From Maribacter sp044594925 (GTDB taxonomy: Bacteria; Bacteroidota; Bacteroidia; Flavobacteriales; Flavobacteriaceae), in assembly GCF_044594925.1 (NCBI RefSeq), contig NZ_CP138991.1, forward strand, positions 1,674,001 to 1,738,000: a stretch of DNA of 64,000 bases, written 5' to 3'. Positions 38,953 through 46,488 of the stretch are shown here, piece after piece. The position numbers and the translations under genes were made by a program. The notes beneath the pieces were generated by a model. It had not been told where the DNA came from. It saw nothing but the letters and a program-made list of their open reading frames with translations, and ran no database searches. Numbering within the stretch: the stretch's first letter is position 1; each line of letters begins with the position of its first letter.

Positions 38953-39222
38953 CTATTTTGTAATCCTCCCGGCCGCACAGCTAATAAATGATTTCGCCTT
39001 ATTGCCAATTCCGTTTTTAGAATCTATGGAAGGATAACCCAAGGATTTTAATTTCTCCTTGACCAATAGGGCATCTACAGAATCTTGATAGCTAAAAGAA
39101 ACTTTGGCCATATCTAGATTTACATGGACATCAGAAATCGCTTTAATTTCGGATAGTTTAGCAGTTATGGTTTTGGCACAACCGCCACACTTTAAATTTT
39201 GTATTATGATAGAAGCTTTCAT
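38953..39222 (-). CDS. Heavy-metal-associated (HMA) domain protein
   Basis: 89 residues from the ATG at 39222; a longer frame would overlap the rhodanese gene and was rejected. The metal motif is L-K-C-G-G-C-A-K-T near residue 12 (CxxC). The body follows the HMA ferredoxin-like fold (VHVNLDMAKVSFSYQ, LKSLGYPS). A further cysteine is in S-F-I-S-C-A-A-G-R. It may be a copper or other soft-metal chaperone; the copper receptor in the same island is consistent with this. Confidence 0.85.
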   Translation of the reverse strand: MKASIIIQNLKCGGCAKTITAKLSEIKAISDVHVNLDMAKVSFSYQDSVDALLVKEKLKSLGYPSIDSKNGIGNKAKSFISCAAGRITK

Positions 39223-39259
39223 AGGATGATGTTTAGTTTTTGCGATGGTTTCAGAAATT

Positions 39260-39604
39260 CTAATTCCATTGAGCGTAACCACCTTTTAAATCATAGATTT
39301 TAGAAAAGCCCATATCAACTAATTTTCCAGCCGCTTTTTGACTTCTAGCACCCGACCTGCAATACAAATAAACGGGCTGTTCTTTATTCATTTTTTCAAA
39401 TGCAACTTTAAAATTAGTTGCGCTAAAAAAATCAATATTCTGCGCATTTTTGATATGGCCATTAGCATATTCATTGGCAGTGCGAACATCTACAAGTTGA
39501 ACGGTTTTACCCAAAATAGCATCAGCATAGGTGTTTTTATCTAAGATTATAATTTTATCAGAAGTTTCTTTTTTGTTTCCAAAAAGTGTGCTTAATAGTG
39601 ACAT
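39260..39604 (-). CDS. Single-domain rhodanese
   Basis: 114 residues from the ATG at 39604. The upstream extension overlaps the terminator of the preceding gene, so it was rejected. The active loop is Y-L-Y-C-R-S-G-A-R-S near residue 83, with the catalytic cysteine that accepts sulfane sulfur. It would move sulfur between persulfide, sulfite and thiosulfate. Confidence 0.92.
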   Translation of the reverse strand: MSLLSTLFGNKKETSDKIIILDKNTYADAILGKTVQLVDVRTANEYANGHIKNAQNIDFFSATNFKVAFEKMNKEQPVYLYCRSGARSQKAAGKLVDMGFSKIYDLKGGYAQWN

Positions 39605-39635
39605 ATATTTTGTTTTAATAAAAATTAATTTTTCT

Positions 39636-39671
39636 AAAAAGGAAACGGAACCTTTGATAGTTCCCGTTTCC
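39636..39671 (-). terminator. Terminator after the first dioxygenase-rhodanese gene
   Basis: GGAAACGGAACC (39641-39652) pairs with GGTTCCCGTTTCC-like bases at 39660-39671 with one bulge. Five T follow on the minus strand. Confidence 0.85.
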
Positions 39672-39745
39672 TTATCATCAACCAACCAAATTTTAATTGT
39701 TTTGTAGTTCTTTTGAAACTGCTTTGAACTTTATTCTAGGAACGC

Positions 39746-41155
39746 TTAAAGTGTTGTTGGACAAACAAACTCGGAGGCGGAAACACCAGCTTCCTTAATT
39801 GCCTTAAATCCACCTTTCACATCTATAAGGTTATGAATGCCTCTGCTTTTAAGAATTGAAACTGCTATCATACTTCGATATCCTCCTGCGCAATGCACAT
39901 AAAATGGGGCATTACTCGGATACTCCGCCAAGTGCTCGTTGAGTTGACTCAAGGGAGTGTTGTTGGCAGTTAAAACATGTTCCGAAAGATACTCGCTCTT
40001 CTTGCGCACATCAAATACTGGAGCCTCATCTTGTTCCAAAACTAATTTTAATTCTTCTGCTGTCGCTTGACTTACCGTGTCATATTCCATAGCTTCCTTT
40101 TTCCATGCTTCAAAACCGCCTTCCAGAAATCCGAGGGTATTATCAAAACCAACTCTAGAGAGTCTCGTAACAGTTTCTTCTTCATTTCCTTTAGGAGTCA
40201 CCAGAAGTATTGGTTGCTTAACATCGGCAATCAAAGCGCCTACCCAGGGGGCGAAATCCCCATTCAAACCAATAAATATAGAGCGGGGAATATGCCCTTT
40301 TGCAAAATCATCTTGATTACGAACGTCTAGAACAATGGCACCAGTCTCATTTGCAGCAGCTTCAAAAGCTTTTGGCGAGAGTGCTTTCGTTCCTCTTTCT
40401 AAAACATCTTTAAGGTCTTCATAGCCTTCTTTGTTCATTTTTACGTTCAAGGGGAAATATTGCGGCGGAGGTAACAAACCATCAATTACTTCCTCAATAA
40501 ATTCTTCCTTTGTCATATCGGCCCTGAGCGCATAGTTCATTTTTTTCTGGTTGCCTAAAGTATCCACCGTTTCCTTCATCATATTCTTTCCACAAGCCGA
40601 ACCTGCGCCGTGTGCAGGATAAACAATTACATCGTCCGCTAGGGGCATTATTTTTTCTCGAAGACTATCAAATAGAAAACCTGCTAAATCGCGTTCAGTT
40701 AGCTCACCCATTTTTTGGGCAAGGTCTGGTCTTCCAACATCTCCTAAAAAGAGTGTGTCACCGCTAAAAATAGCATGATCTTTTCCATCCTTATCCTTTA
40801 ACAAGTAGGTGGTACTTTCCATAGTATGACCAGGAGTGTGAAGTACTTTAATTGTTACATCACCTAATTTGAACTCTTGATTATCGGTTGCGATTATAGC
40901 GTCAAACGACGGATTCGCATTTGGTCCAAAAACTATGGGCGCTCCGGTTTCTTTGGCTAGAGTGACATGGCCACTCACAAAGTCTGCATGAAAATGGGTT
41001 TCAAAAATATATTTGATTTTAGCATCGTCGAGCTTCGCTCGTTTGATGTAGGGCTGTATTTCTCGTAATGGGTCTATAATGGCAACTTCGCCTTTACTTT
41101 CGATATAGTAAGCGCCTTGAGCTAGACAACCTGTATAGATTTGTTCGACTTTCAT
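39746..41155 (-). CDS. Persulfide dioxygenase-rhodanese fusion (CstB-like), copy 1
   Basis: 469 residues. Residues 1-250 are an ETHE1-like metallo-beta-lactamase domain: E-T-H-F-H-A-D-F-V-S-G-H near residue 53, HTPGHT near 106, with metal ligands His54, His56, His110, Asp133 and His182. A rhodanese-like domain at 255-355 lacks the catalytic cysteine (I-L-L-V-T-P-K-G). The last domain has it (Y-V-H-C-A-G-G-Y-R-S). Cys188 in GAGSACGK matches the dioxygenase-domain cysteine of S. aureus CstB, which has the same three domains. It should oxidise persulfide to sulfite and make thiosulfate. Confidence 0.93.
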   Translation of the reverse strand: MKVEQIYTGCLAQGAYYIESKGEVAIIDPLREIQPYIKRAKLDDAKIKYIFETHFHADFVSGHVTLAKETGAPIVFGPNANPSFDAIIATDNQEFKLGDVTIKVLHTPGHTMESTTYLLKDKDGKDHAIFSGDTLFLGDVGRPDLAQKMGELTERDLAGFLFDSLREKIMPLADDVIVYPAHGAGSACGKNMMKETVDTLGNQKKMNYALRADMTKEEFIEEVIDGLLPPPQYFPLNVKMNKEGYEDLKDVLERGTKALSPKAFEAAANETGAIVLDVRNQDDFAKGHIPRSIFIGLNGDFAPWVGALIADVKQPILLVTPKGNEEETVTRLSRVGFDNTLGFLEGGFEAWKKEAMEYDTVSQATAEELKLVLEQDEAPVFDVRKKSEYLSEHVLTANNTPLSQLNEHLAEYPSNAPFYVHCAGGYRSMIAVSILKSRGIHNLIDVKGGFKAIKEAGVSASEFVCPTTL

Positions 41156-41180
41156 TTTAATTGGATTTCATAATTCGAAG

Positions 41181-41224
41181 TAAATTTACAATTAGACTGT
41201 ATCAAACACAGTAACATTGGTTAC
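41181..41224 (-). promoter_or_regulatory. Operator-promoter of dioxygenase-rhodanese copy 1
   Basis: GTAAC-ATTG-GTTAC at 41211-41224, 22 bases, then TAAATTTA (minus strand) at 41181-41188. The operator lies 56 bases above the ATG. Confidence 0.85.
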
Positions 41225-41236
41225 ACACCAGATATC

Positions 41237-41270
41237 AAAAAAAAAGACCTGTTTTTAACAGGCCTTTTTA
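41237..41270 (-). terminator. Terminator after dioxygenase-rhodanese copy 2
   Basis: AAAGACCTGT pairs with ACAGGCCTTT (one G-T pair) around a T-rich loop. Eight or more T follow on the minus strand. It separates the tandem copies, each of which has its own operator. Confidence 0.85.
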
Positions 41271-41288
41271 GTCATGATGTTTTAGGTT

Positions 41289-42704
41289 TTAAAGTAAGGT
41301 GGATGGACATACATATTCGGATTTCGGAATAGCTGTTTTAGCGATATCTGCAAATCCTCCTTTGACATCTACAAAATCATCCCAACCGCGTTGTTTTAAG
41401 ATAGATGCCGCAATCATACTACGATATCCGCCAGCACAATGTAAAATGAAGGTTCTGTCTTTCGGAAACTGTGCCAGGTTTTGGTTGATTTGATTTAAAG
41501 GAACATTGATGGCTCCAATAACATGTTCAGAATCAAACTCGCTTTTCTTCCTTACATCTATAACTAAAGGATGTTCACCGCTTAGTTCTTTTTCTAAAAC
41601 AGATACCGAAATACGATTGATGGTTTCAAAGTCTTTTCCGTGGTCTTTCCAAGAGGCAAAGCCATTTTTAAGGAAGCCGATGGTATTATCATACCCAACC
41701 CTTGATAGTCTTGTGATAGCTTCTTCTTCTTTATCAGGATAGGTGACAAGTAAAATTTCTTGTTTTACATCAGGTATCATTTCACCTACCCATTGTGCAA
41801 AACTTCCTTCTAAACCGATATTAATGCTGTTGGGAATAAAGCCTTTTGCAAAATCCTCGGCATTACGCGTATCGAGAACAAGAGCGCCGGTTTCATTAGC
41901 TGCCGCTTCAAATGCTTCTGGTGAAAAGGCTGTAGTTGCGCGGTCCATTACTTCGTCTAAACTATCATAGCCTTTGATGTTCATCAGAACATTTTGAGGA
42001 AAGTACCCTGGAGGTGCTGTTAGTCCGGTTAAGAGTTCTTCTATAAATTCCTCTTTAGTCATATCGGGCCTAAGGGCATAGTTCACTTTTTTCTGATTCC
42101 CTAAGGTATCGGTGGTTTCTTTACTCATCATTTTGCCACAAGCAGAGCCAGCACCATGGTTGGGGTATACAATTAAATCATCGCTTAATGGCATGATTCT
42201 GTTTCGGAGCGAATCGAATAAATGACCCGCAAGTTTCTCTTCGGTCAGTTCAGATACCACATGCTGTGCCAAATCTGGACGACCCACGTCTCCAATAAAA
42301 AGGGTGTCTCCTGTAATGATACCGTGTTCTTTTCCATTCTCATCCAATAAGAGATAGGTGGTGCTTTCCATAGTATGGCCCGGCGTGTGTATGACCTTTA
42401 CCTTATAGTCTCCAATTTCAAATATTTGATTGTCTTCAGCAGTAGTAGCTTTATATCCTGGTTTAGCTCCTGGTCCGAATACAATCTCGGCATTTGCCTT
42501 TTTTTGTAAGTCTAGATGCCCACTCACGAAATCGGCATGAAAGTGTGTTTCAAAAACATACTTTATTTGGGCATTGTCTTTTTTAGCTCTATCAAGATAA
42601 GGCTGTACTTCGCGTAAGGGGTCAAAAACTGCAGCTACTCCTTTACTTTCAATGTAATATGCGGCGTGTGCCAAGCATCCGGTATAAATCTGTTCAACTT
42701 TCAT
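41289..42704 (-). CDS. Persulfide dioxygenase-rhodanese fusion (CstB-like), copy 2
   Basis: 471 residues, paralogue of copy 1 across its whole length, from the shared start MKVEQIYTGCLA to the shared end S-E-(Y/F)-V-C-P-(S/T)-T-L. It has the same metal motifs (THFHADFVSGH, HTPGHT), the same Cys in GAGSACGK, a middle rhodanese without cysteine (L-L-V-T-Y-P-D-K) and an active last rhodanese (I-L-H-C-A-G-G-Y-R-S). The tandem pair may have different acceptors or give higher dosage. Confidence 0.93.
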   Translation of the reverse strand: MKVEQIYTGCLAHAAYYIESKGVAAVFDPLREVQPYLDRAKKDNAQIKYVFETHFHADFVSGHLDLQKKANAEIVFGPGAKPGYKATTAEDNQIFEIGDYKVKVIHTPGHTMESTTYLLLDENGKEHGIITGDTLFIGDVGRPDLAQHVVSELTEEKLAGHLFDSLRNRIMPLSDDLIVYPNHGAGSACGKMMSKETTDTLGNQKKVNYALRPDMTKEEFIEELLTGLTAPPGYFPQNVLMNIKGYDSLDEVMDRATTAFSPEAFEAAANETGALVLDTRNAEDFAKGFIPNSINIGLEGSFAQWVGEMIPDVKQEILLVTYPDKEEEAITRLSRVGYDNTIGFLKNGFASWKDHGKDFETINRISVSVLEKELSGEHPLVIDVRKKSEFDSEHVIGAINVPLNQINQNLAQFPKDRTFILHCAGGYRSMIAASILKQRGWDDFVDVKGGFADIAKTAIPKSEYVCPSTLL

Positions 42705-42729
42705 AGGTATATATTTAAAATTAATACCC

Positions 42730-42773
42730 TAAAATTAGCAGACAGAACCCTACTGTACAGTAACTTATGTTAC
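42730..42773 (-). promoter_or_regulatory. Operator-promoter of copy 2, inside the end of the SulP gene
   Basis: GTAAC-TTAT-GTTAC at 42760-42773, 22 bases, then TAATTTTA (minus strand) at 42730-42737. The operator includes the SulP stop codon (42767-42765) and its last two codons. Confidence 0.85.
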
Positions 42774-44501
42774 ATTATTAAGATTTTTTGACTGTAAAGA
42801 AATTTTTTCTTCAATAGCTGTTTTTTCACTTAAGGTTCGGCAATGTTCAAGAGCTTCATGCGTCTTCACAAAAAGATTTTCTTTGCCAATATCATGAATC
42901 AACTTACTGGAATAGAGAATATCTCTAGTCGGTCCTATGGCACCAGTAATTATAAATTTAATATTTTTGGTTTTTAATTCGGAAATTAATTGGCGCATCA
43001 TGTGAACCGCGCTACTATCGATATAATTAATAGCTTCTGCATTTAGAATGACATATTTAATTTCTTCTTCTAGTACTACTAGTTTTAATAATTCTTTTCT
43101 GAAATATTCCTTGTTCCCGAAATAAAGTTGTGCGTCAAAACGAACGATTAAAAAATCTATAAAAGTTTCAGTGTCTTCAGGAAATCGATTTATATTTTTA
43201 AAATAGTCTGTGTTTTTTATCCTTCCCAAGACCGCTATATGCGGTCTTGAAGTTCTGTAAACTAGCAATAACAGCGAAACTAAAACACCTATTAGAATTC
43301 CTTCTTTAATGCCTACGGTTAGTGTAATTAGAAAGGTTGCCAGTAAAAGAAAAAACTCATCTCTACGGTTTTTAAAAAGCTCTATAGGGTACTTAAAATC
43401 TATTAATCCGAAGACAGCTACCATAATAATTGCCGCTAATACAGCATTGGGCAGGTAATAGAATAAGGGGGTCAGGAACAAGAGGGTGAGCCCCACTACT
43501 AAAGCACTAATAATGGGAGAAACGCCAGTCTTTGCACCAGCCTGGTCATTAACCGCTGTTCTTGAAAATCCTCCTGTGGTGGGGTATGATTGAAACAGCG
43601 ACCCGATAATATTTGAGGTTCCCAAAGCAATTAACTCCTGATTGGGGTCTACTTCATAATCATCGTGTTTTTCTTCAACTGCTTTTGCTACAGAAATAGC
43701 CTCCATAAAGGCGATTAAAGCAAGGGTTAATGCAATGGGCACAAGCTCTGAAATTCTAGAATAATCAATTGAAGGAACTCCAAAAGATGGTAATCCGCTG
43801 GGCACTTCTCCAACAATTTTTACGCCCAGTTCATTTAATCCGAAGGTGTAAATTCCAAGGATACCCAAGACCACCACGACAAGTGCTGCTGGAATTCCTT
43901 TATTAATTTTCTTAATGACTTTTAGTATTACAATAGCTAAAACTCCAATACCTAGCGTAATTAAATTCGTTTCCGTTATTGTGATAAACGCATTTTTTAA
44001 CAGTATATGAACTTGATTACTTCTTTCGATATCTGTTCCAAGAAGATGTTTTAATTGACTCAAACCTATGATAATTGCAGCGGCCGAAGTAAAACCGCTT
44101 ATCACCGGTTTTGATAAGAAATTAACCAAAAATCCCATTCTTAATAGCCCCAGACCCAATTGTATCGCTCCCATGAAAAGCGCCAAAAAAATGGCCATGG
44201 CCACATATTCATCGATACCCGAAATGGCAAGTGCACCTAAACCGGATGCTACTAACAGGGAATCCATGGCAACCGGACCTACGGCTAATTGCCTTGAGGT
44301 GCCTAAGATGGCATAAATAACCTGTGGAATTAAAGAAGCATAAAGCCCAAAAACTGGAGGGAGCCCCGCTATCATGGCGTAGGCCATACCTTGAGGAATG
44401 AGCATGATTCCAACGGTTAATCCTGCACTAATGTCTCCAGATAAATATGATTTCTTATAATTGGGAAGCCATTGAAATATAGGTAAGTAACGCTTAAGCA
44501 T
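42765..44501 (-). CDS. SulP family anion transporter with STAS domain
   Basis: 578 residues: about 14 membrane helices (start LPNYKKSYLSGDISAGLTVGI, the SulP signature PQGMAYA near residue 37), then a cytoplasmic STAS domain from about residue 440 (YVILNAEAINYIDSSAVHMM). SulP proteins carry sulfate, bicarbonate and related anions. In this island, export of sulfate or sulfite produced by sulfide oxidation is a sensible role, but the direction is not evident from sequence. It has its own operator 48 bases upstream. Confidence 0.93.
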   Translation of the reverse strand: MLKRYLPIFQWLPNYKKSYLSGDISAGLTVGIMLIPQGMAYAMIAGLPPVFGLYASLIPQVIYAILGTSRQLAVGPVAMDSLLVASGLGALAISGIDEYVAMAIFLALFMGAIQLGLGLLRMGFLVNFLSKPVISGFTSAAAIIIGLSQLKHLLGTDIERSNQVHILLKNAFITITETNLITLGIGVLAIVILKVIKKINKGIPAALVVVVLGILGIYTFGLNELGVKIVGEVPSGLPSFGVPSIDYSRISELVPIALTLALIAFMEAISVAKAVEEKHDDYEVDPNQELIALGTSNIIGSLFQSYPTTGGFSRTAVNDQAGAKTGVSPIISALVVGLTLLFLTPLFYYLPNAVLAAIIMVAVFGLIDFKYPIELFKNRRDEFFLLLATFLITLTVGIKEGILIGVLVSLLLLVYRTSRPHIAVLGRIKNTDYFKNINRFPEDTETFIDFLIVRFDAQLYFGNKEYFRKELLKLVVLEEEIKYVILNAEAINYIDSSAVHMMRQLISELKTKNIKFIITGAIGPTRDILYSSKLIHDIGKENLFVKTHEALEHCRTLSEKTAIEEKISLQSKNLNNVT

Positions 44502-44518
44502 GAAAATAGATTTGATAC

Positions 44519-44562
44519 CAAAAGTAGACTGATGCTAAGCCTTGCACAGTAACAATAGTTAC
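44519..44562 (-). promoter_or_regulatory. SulP operator-promoter
   Basis: GTAAC-AATA-GTTAC at 44549-44562, 22 bases, then TACTTTTG (minus strand) at 44519-44526, a perfect -7 box. It sits in the 68-base gap after the second Crp/Fnr gene. Confidence 0.87.
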
Positions 44563-44569
44563 AAAGAAA

Positions 44570-45202
44570 CTATAAATCTAAAATCTTAATGTAATTGCGA
44601 TGAAGTTCTATTTTGCCCATTTGCTCTAGCTTTTTTAGCAATCGTGATATGACCACTCTAGAGCTGTGTAGTTCATAGGCAATTTCTTGATGGGTGTTAT
44701 GAATAGTATCTTCTTTGTTGATTCTTGCTTTTTCTTTTAGATAGCCAATTAAACGCATATCCATTCTATCAAAAGCAATACTATCCAAAGTGTGTAGTAA
44801 TTCATTTAAGCGATTATGATAGCTTTCAAAAACAAAATTACGCCAAGATTTGTATTTGGCGGTCCACTCCTCCATTTTTTGAATGGGTACCATAATTAGC
44901 TTTGCATCGGTTTCTGCAATGGCTCTTATCTCACTTTTAGCATCACCCATGCAACAGGTTAATGTCATTGAGCACGTATCTCCTTTTTCAAGATAGTATA
45001 AAAGCAATTCGTCTCCGTTGTTATCATCTCGCAACACTTTTATTGCCCCAGAAACTAAAAGAGGCATTCCTTTAACATATTGACCAACTTCCATTAATTT
45101 AAAACCTTCAGGTACCTCTTTGAATGTACCTACCTGAACAATTTCATTTATTAATTCTTGTTCAAATTGATTTCCATACCCTTCTTTTAGTTCTTGTATC
45201 AT
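44570..45202 (-). CDS. Crp/Fnr family regulator (second), probably self-regulated
   Basis: 210 residues: effector barrel (residues 15-125) and helix-turn-helix EIAYELHSSRVVISRLLKKLE near residue 172. Cysteines are at 77, 83 and 84 (D-T-C-S-M-T-L-T-C-C-M-G); Cys77 matches Cys82 of the first regulator. No N-terminal FNR cluster is seen. It follows the DUF983 gene by 6 bases, and that unit begins with a palindrome-bearing promoter, so this protein probably controls its own synthesis and is the best candidate for the island activator. A thiol-based sulfur or redox signal is plausible. Confidence 0.93.
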   Translation of the reverse strand: MIQELKEGYGNQFEQELINEIVQVGTFKEVPEGFKLMEVGQYVKGMPLLVSGAIKVLRDDNNGDELLLYYLEKGDTCSMTLTCCMGDAKSEIRAIAETDAKLIMVPIQKMEEWTAKYKSWRNFVFESYHNRLNELLHTLDSIAFDRMDMRLIGYLKEKARINKEDTIHNTHQEIAYELHSSRVVISRLLKKLEQMGKIELHRNYIKILDL

Positions 45203-45208
45203 AGAAAT

Positions 45209-45598
45209 TTATTTGATGTCCTCTGCAATTTTTTTATCATACTTGAAAAAGATATTGGCCCATATTGATTTTGAAACCGCCGCTATATATGGTCCTGTCA
45301 ATATCAATGCACTAACTATTAAAATAAATAAGGTTGATATTTTTAGGCTTAATCCAAAGATTAGGGTCAAGACATAAACGGCAACTGCTACCGCTATGCC
45401 AACACCATAAGAAACATACATTGAACCTGTATAAAAACTAGGTTCCATACTATATTTTAATTCGCATTTGGGGCATCTTACTTTCACCTTATTAAAATTA
45501 CTCAATTTATAAGGGTTTGCCTCTAAAAATTCACCTTGGTGACATCTTGGACATTTTAGAAATAGGATGCTGTACAGTTTTGAACCTTTGCCGACCAT
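45209..45598 (-). CDS. DUF983 membrane protein
   Basis: 129 residues. The N-terminal zinc-ribbon-like part holds two Cys pairs (K-C-P-R-C-H and R-C-P-K-C-E); two helices follow in the C-terminal half. DUF983 proteins are found in Bacteroidota and Alphaproteobacteria, with no established function. Being the first gene before the second regulator, it could take part in sensing or be a regulon target. Confidence 0.88.
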   Translation of the reverse strand: MVGKGSKLYSILFLKCPRCHQGEFLEANPYKLSNFNKVKVRCPKCELKYSMEPSFYTGSMYVSYGVGIAVAVAVYVLTLIFGLSLKISTLFILIVSALILTGPYIAAVSKSIWANIFFKYDKKIAEDIK

Positions 45599-45615
45599 GT
45601 TTTTTGAATATTATT

Positions 45616-45659
45616 CAAAATTAAAGCGTGGTGATCTCTATGGCAGTAACATTGGTTAC
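45616..45659 (-). promoter_or_regulatory. Operator-promoter of the DUF983-regulator unit
   Basis: GTAAC-ATTG-GTTAC at 45646-45659, 22 bases, then TAATTTTG (minus strand) at 45616-45623, a perfect -7 box. It controls the second Crp/Fnr gene, which implies autoregulation. Confidence 0.87.
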
Positions 45660-45805
45660 ATTACTCTTGAATCTCGTAACTGAAAAGGAAAGATTAAATA
45701 TTATATTATCGGGTTAAATAATTTTACAAAAATTATTTTGTAGACTTCAAAAAGTCTATTTCTATTACTCAAAAGTTATTTCGACATAATTTCTATCATA
45801 ATAGA

Positions 45806-45824
45806 GTTCACAAATCGTCAACAT
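45806..45824 (+). repeat. Right copy of 19-bp direct repeat flanking the island
   Basis: Reads GTTCACAAATCGTCAACAT, 18/19 identical and in the same orientation as 23110-23128. Adjacent to the tRNA remnant at 45855-45895. Confidence 0.6.
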
Positions 45825-45854
45825 AAAGAGTGTATTTTAGCAGGTACTCTTCTC

Positions 45855-45895
45855 TGATTGGGCTGAGCAGAGTGAGTTCGAGTCCAAGCAGGTCA
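45855..45895 (+). pseudogene. Decayed tRNA 3' end
   Basis: Ends GAGTTCGAGTCC-AAGC-AGGTCAC, which resembles the T arm and acceptor end of the tRNA-Lys at 22933 (GGTTCGAGCCCC-AGCC-AGGTCAC). The T stem no longer pairs properly and no 5' half was found, so it is not functional. A terminator follows directly, as after real tRNA genes. Confidence 0.5.
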
Positions 45896-45896
45896 C

Positions 45897-45926
45897 AAAA
45901 AGCCTTCCAAAATTTGAAGGCTTTTT
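45897..45926 (+). terminator. Terminator after the tRNA remnant
   Basis: AAAAAGCCTTC (45897-45907) pairs with GAAGGCTTTTT (45916-45926). It follows no intact gene and is probably a leftover of the lost tRNA unit. Confidence 0.8.
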
Positions 45927-46041
45927 GTTTAAATAAAGTCATATTTATAATCCTGCCCAGCTAGTTTCTTTAAAACTATAGTATCGTACATTTTCTTTTA
46001 TGTAAGTTTTTTCTTTCTTTTGTAGTAGAATTTACACTAAC

Positions 46042-46431
46042 ATGAAATACAAAACTGTTATATTAATAGATGATGACCACATCATTAGATATGGCTTCAA
46101 AAGATTAATCAAAGATTTTTTTGCTTCGCAAGATATTTTAACTTTTCAACATGGAGGAGATGCTTTAGAGTATCTTACAAATATCGACTTCAATCAATTT
46201 GACAAAAAAATATTGATTCTTTTAGACCTAAACATGCCATTAATCGATGGTTGGTCTTTTCTTGAAAAGTTCAAAGAGAAAATATTGACTTATGGTGACA
46301 TCTTCACTATTCATATTTTATCCTCAACTATTGATAGGAACGACATCGATAATATAAATCGTAATACGCTAATCTCTGGTCATATAAGAAAACCGCTCAC
46401 TTTAGAAGAGCTAAAGGAGCTTATCGATTAA
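46042..46431 (+). CDS. Single-domain response regulator
   Basis: 129 residues forming one receiver domain. Acid pocket D-D-D at residues 10-12, phospho-acceptor Asp62 in ILLDLNMPLIDGW, and the C-terminal Lys in I-R-K-P-L-T-L. There is no output domain, so it works by protein contact, as in Rcp1- or CheY-like proteins. It is convergent with the receiver-glycosyltransferase gene. Confidence 0.93.
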   Translation: MKYKTVILIDDDHIIRYGFKRLIKDFFASQDILTFQHGGDALEYLTNIDFNQFDKKILILLDLNMPLIDGWSFLEKFKEKILTYGDIFTIHILSSTIDRNDIDNINRNTLISGHIRKPLTLEELKELID

Positions 46432-46488
46432 TGTAGCTAACACAACATGTTTTACTCGTTTTTTATAGCTGCACTTAACTACTTTCTA

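Larger units (their letters stand above)
45599..46041. other. Right border of the sulfur island
   Basis: A gene-free 440 bases. From left to right it holds the DUF983 operator-promoter, an AT-rich stretch, the right copy of the 19-bp direct repeat, a decayed tRNA 3' end and a terminator. The last 100 bases probably contain the promoter of the response regulator gene; no clear -7 box was found there. Confidence 0.6.

Noticed and set aside
23005..45855. Search for an integrase, transposase or relaxase in the sulfur island
   Set aside because: None of the genes resembles a mobility enzyme, so the island is not called an active mobile element.
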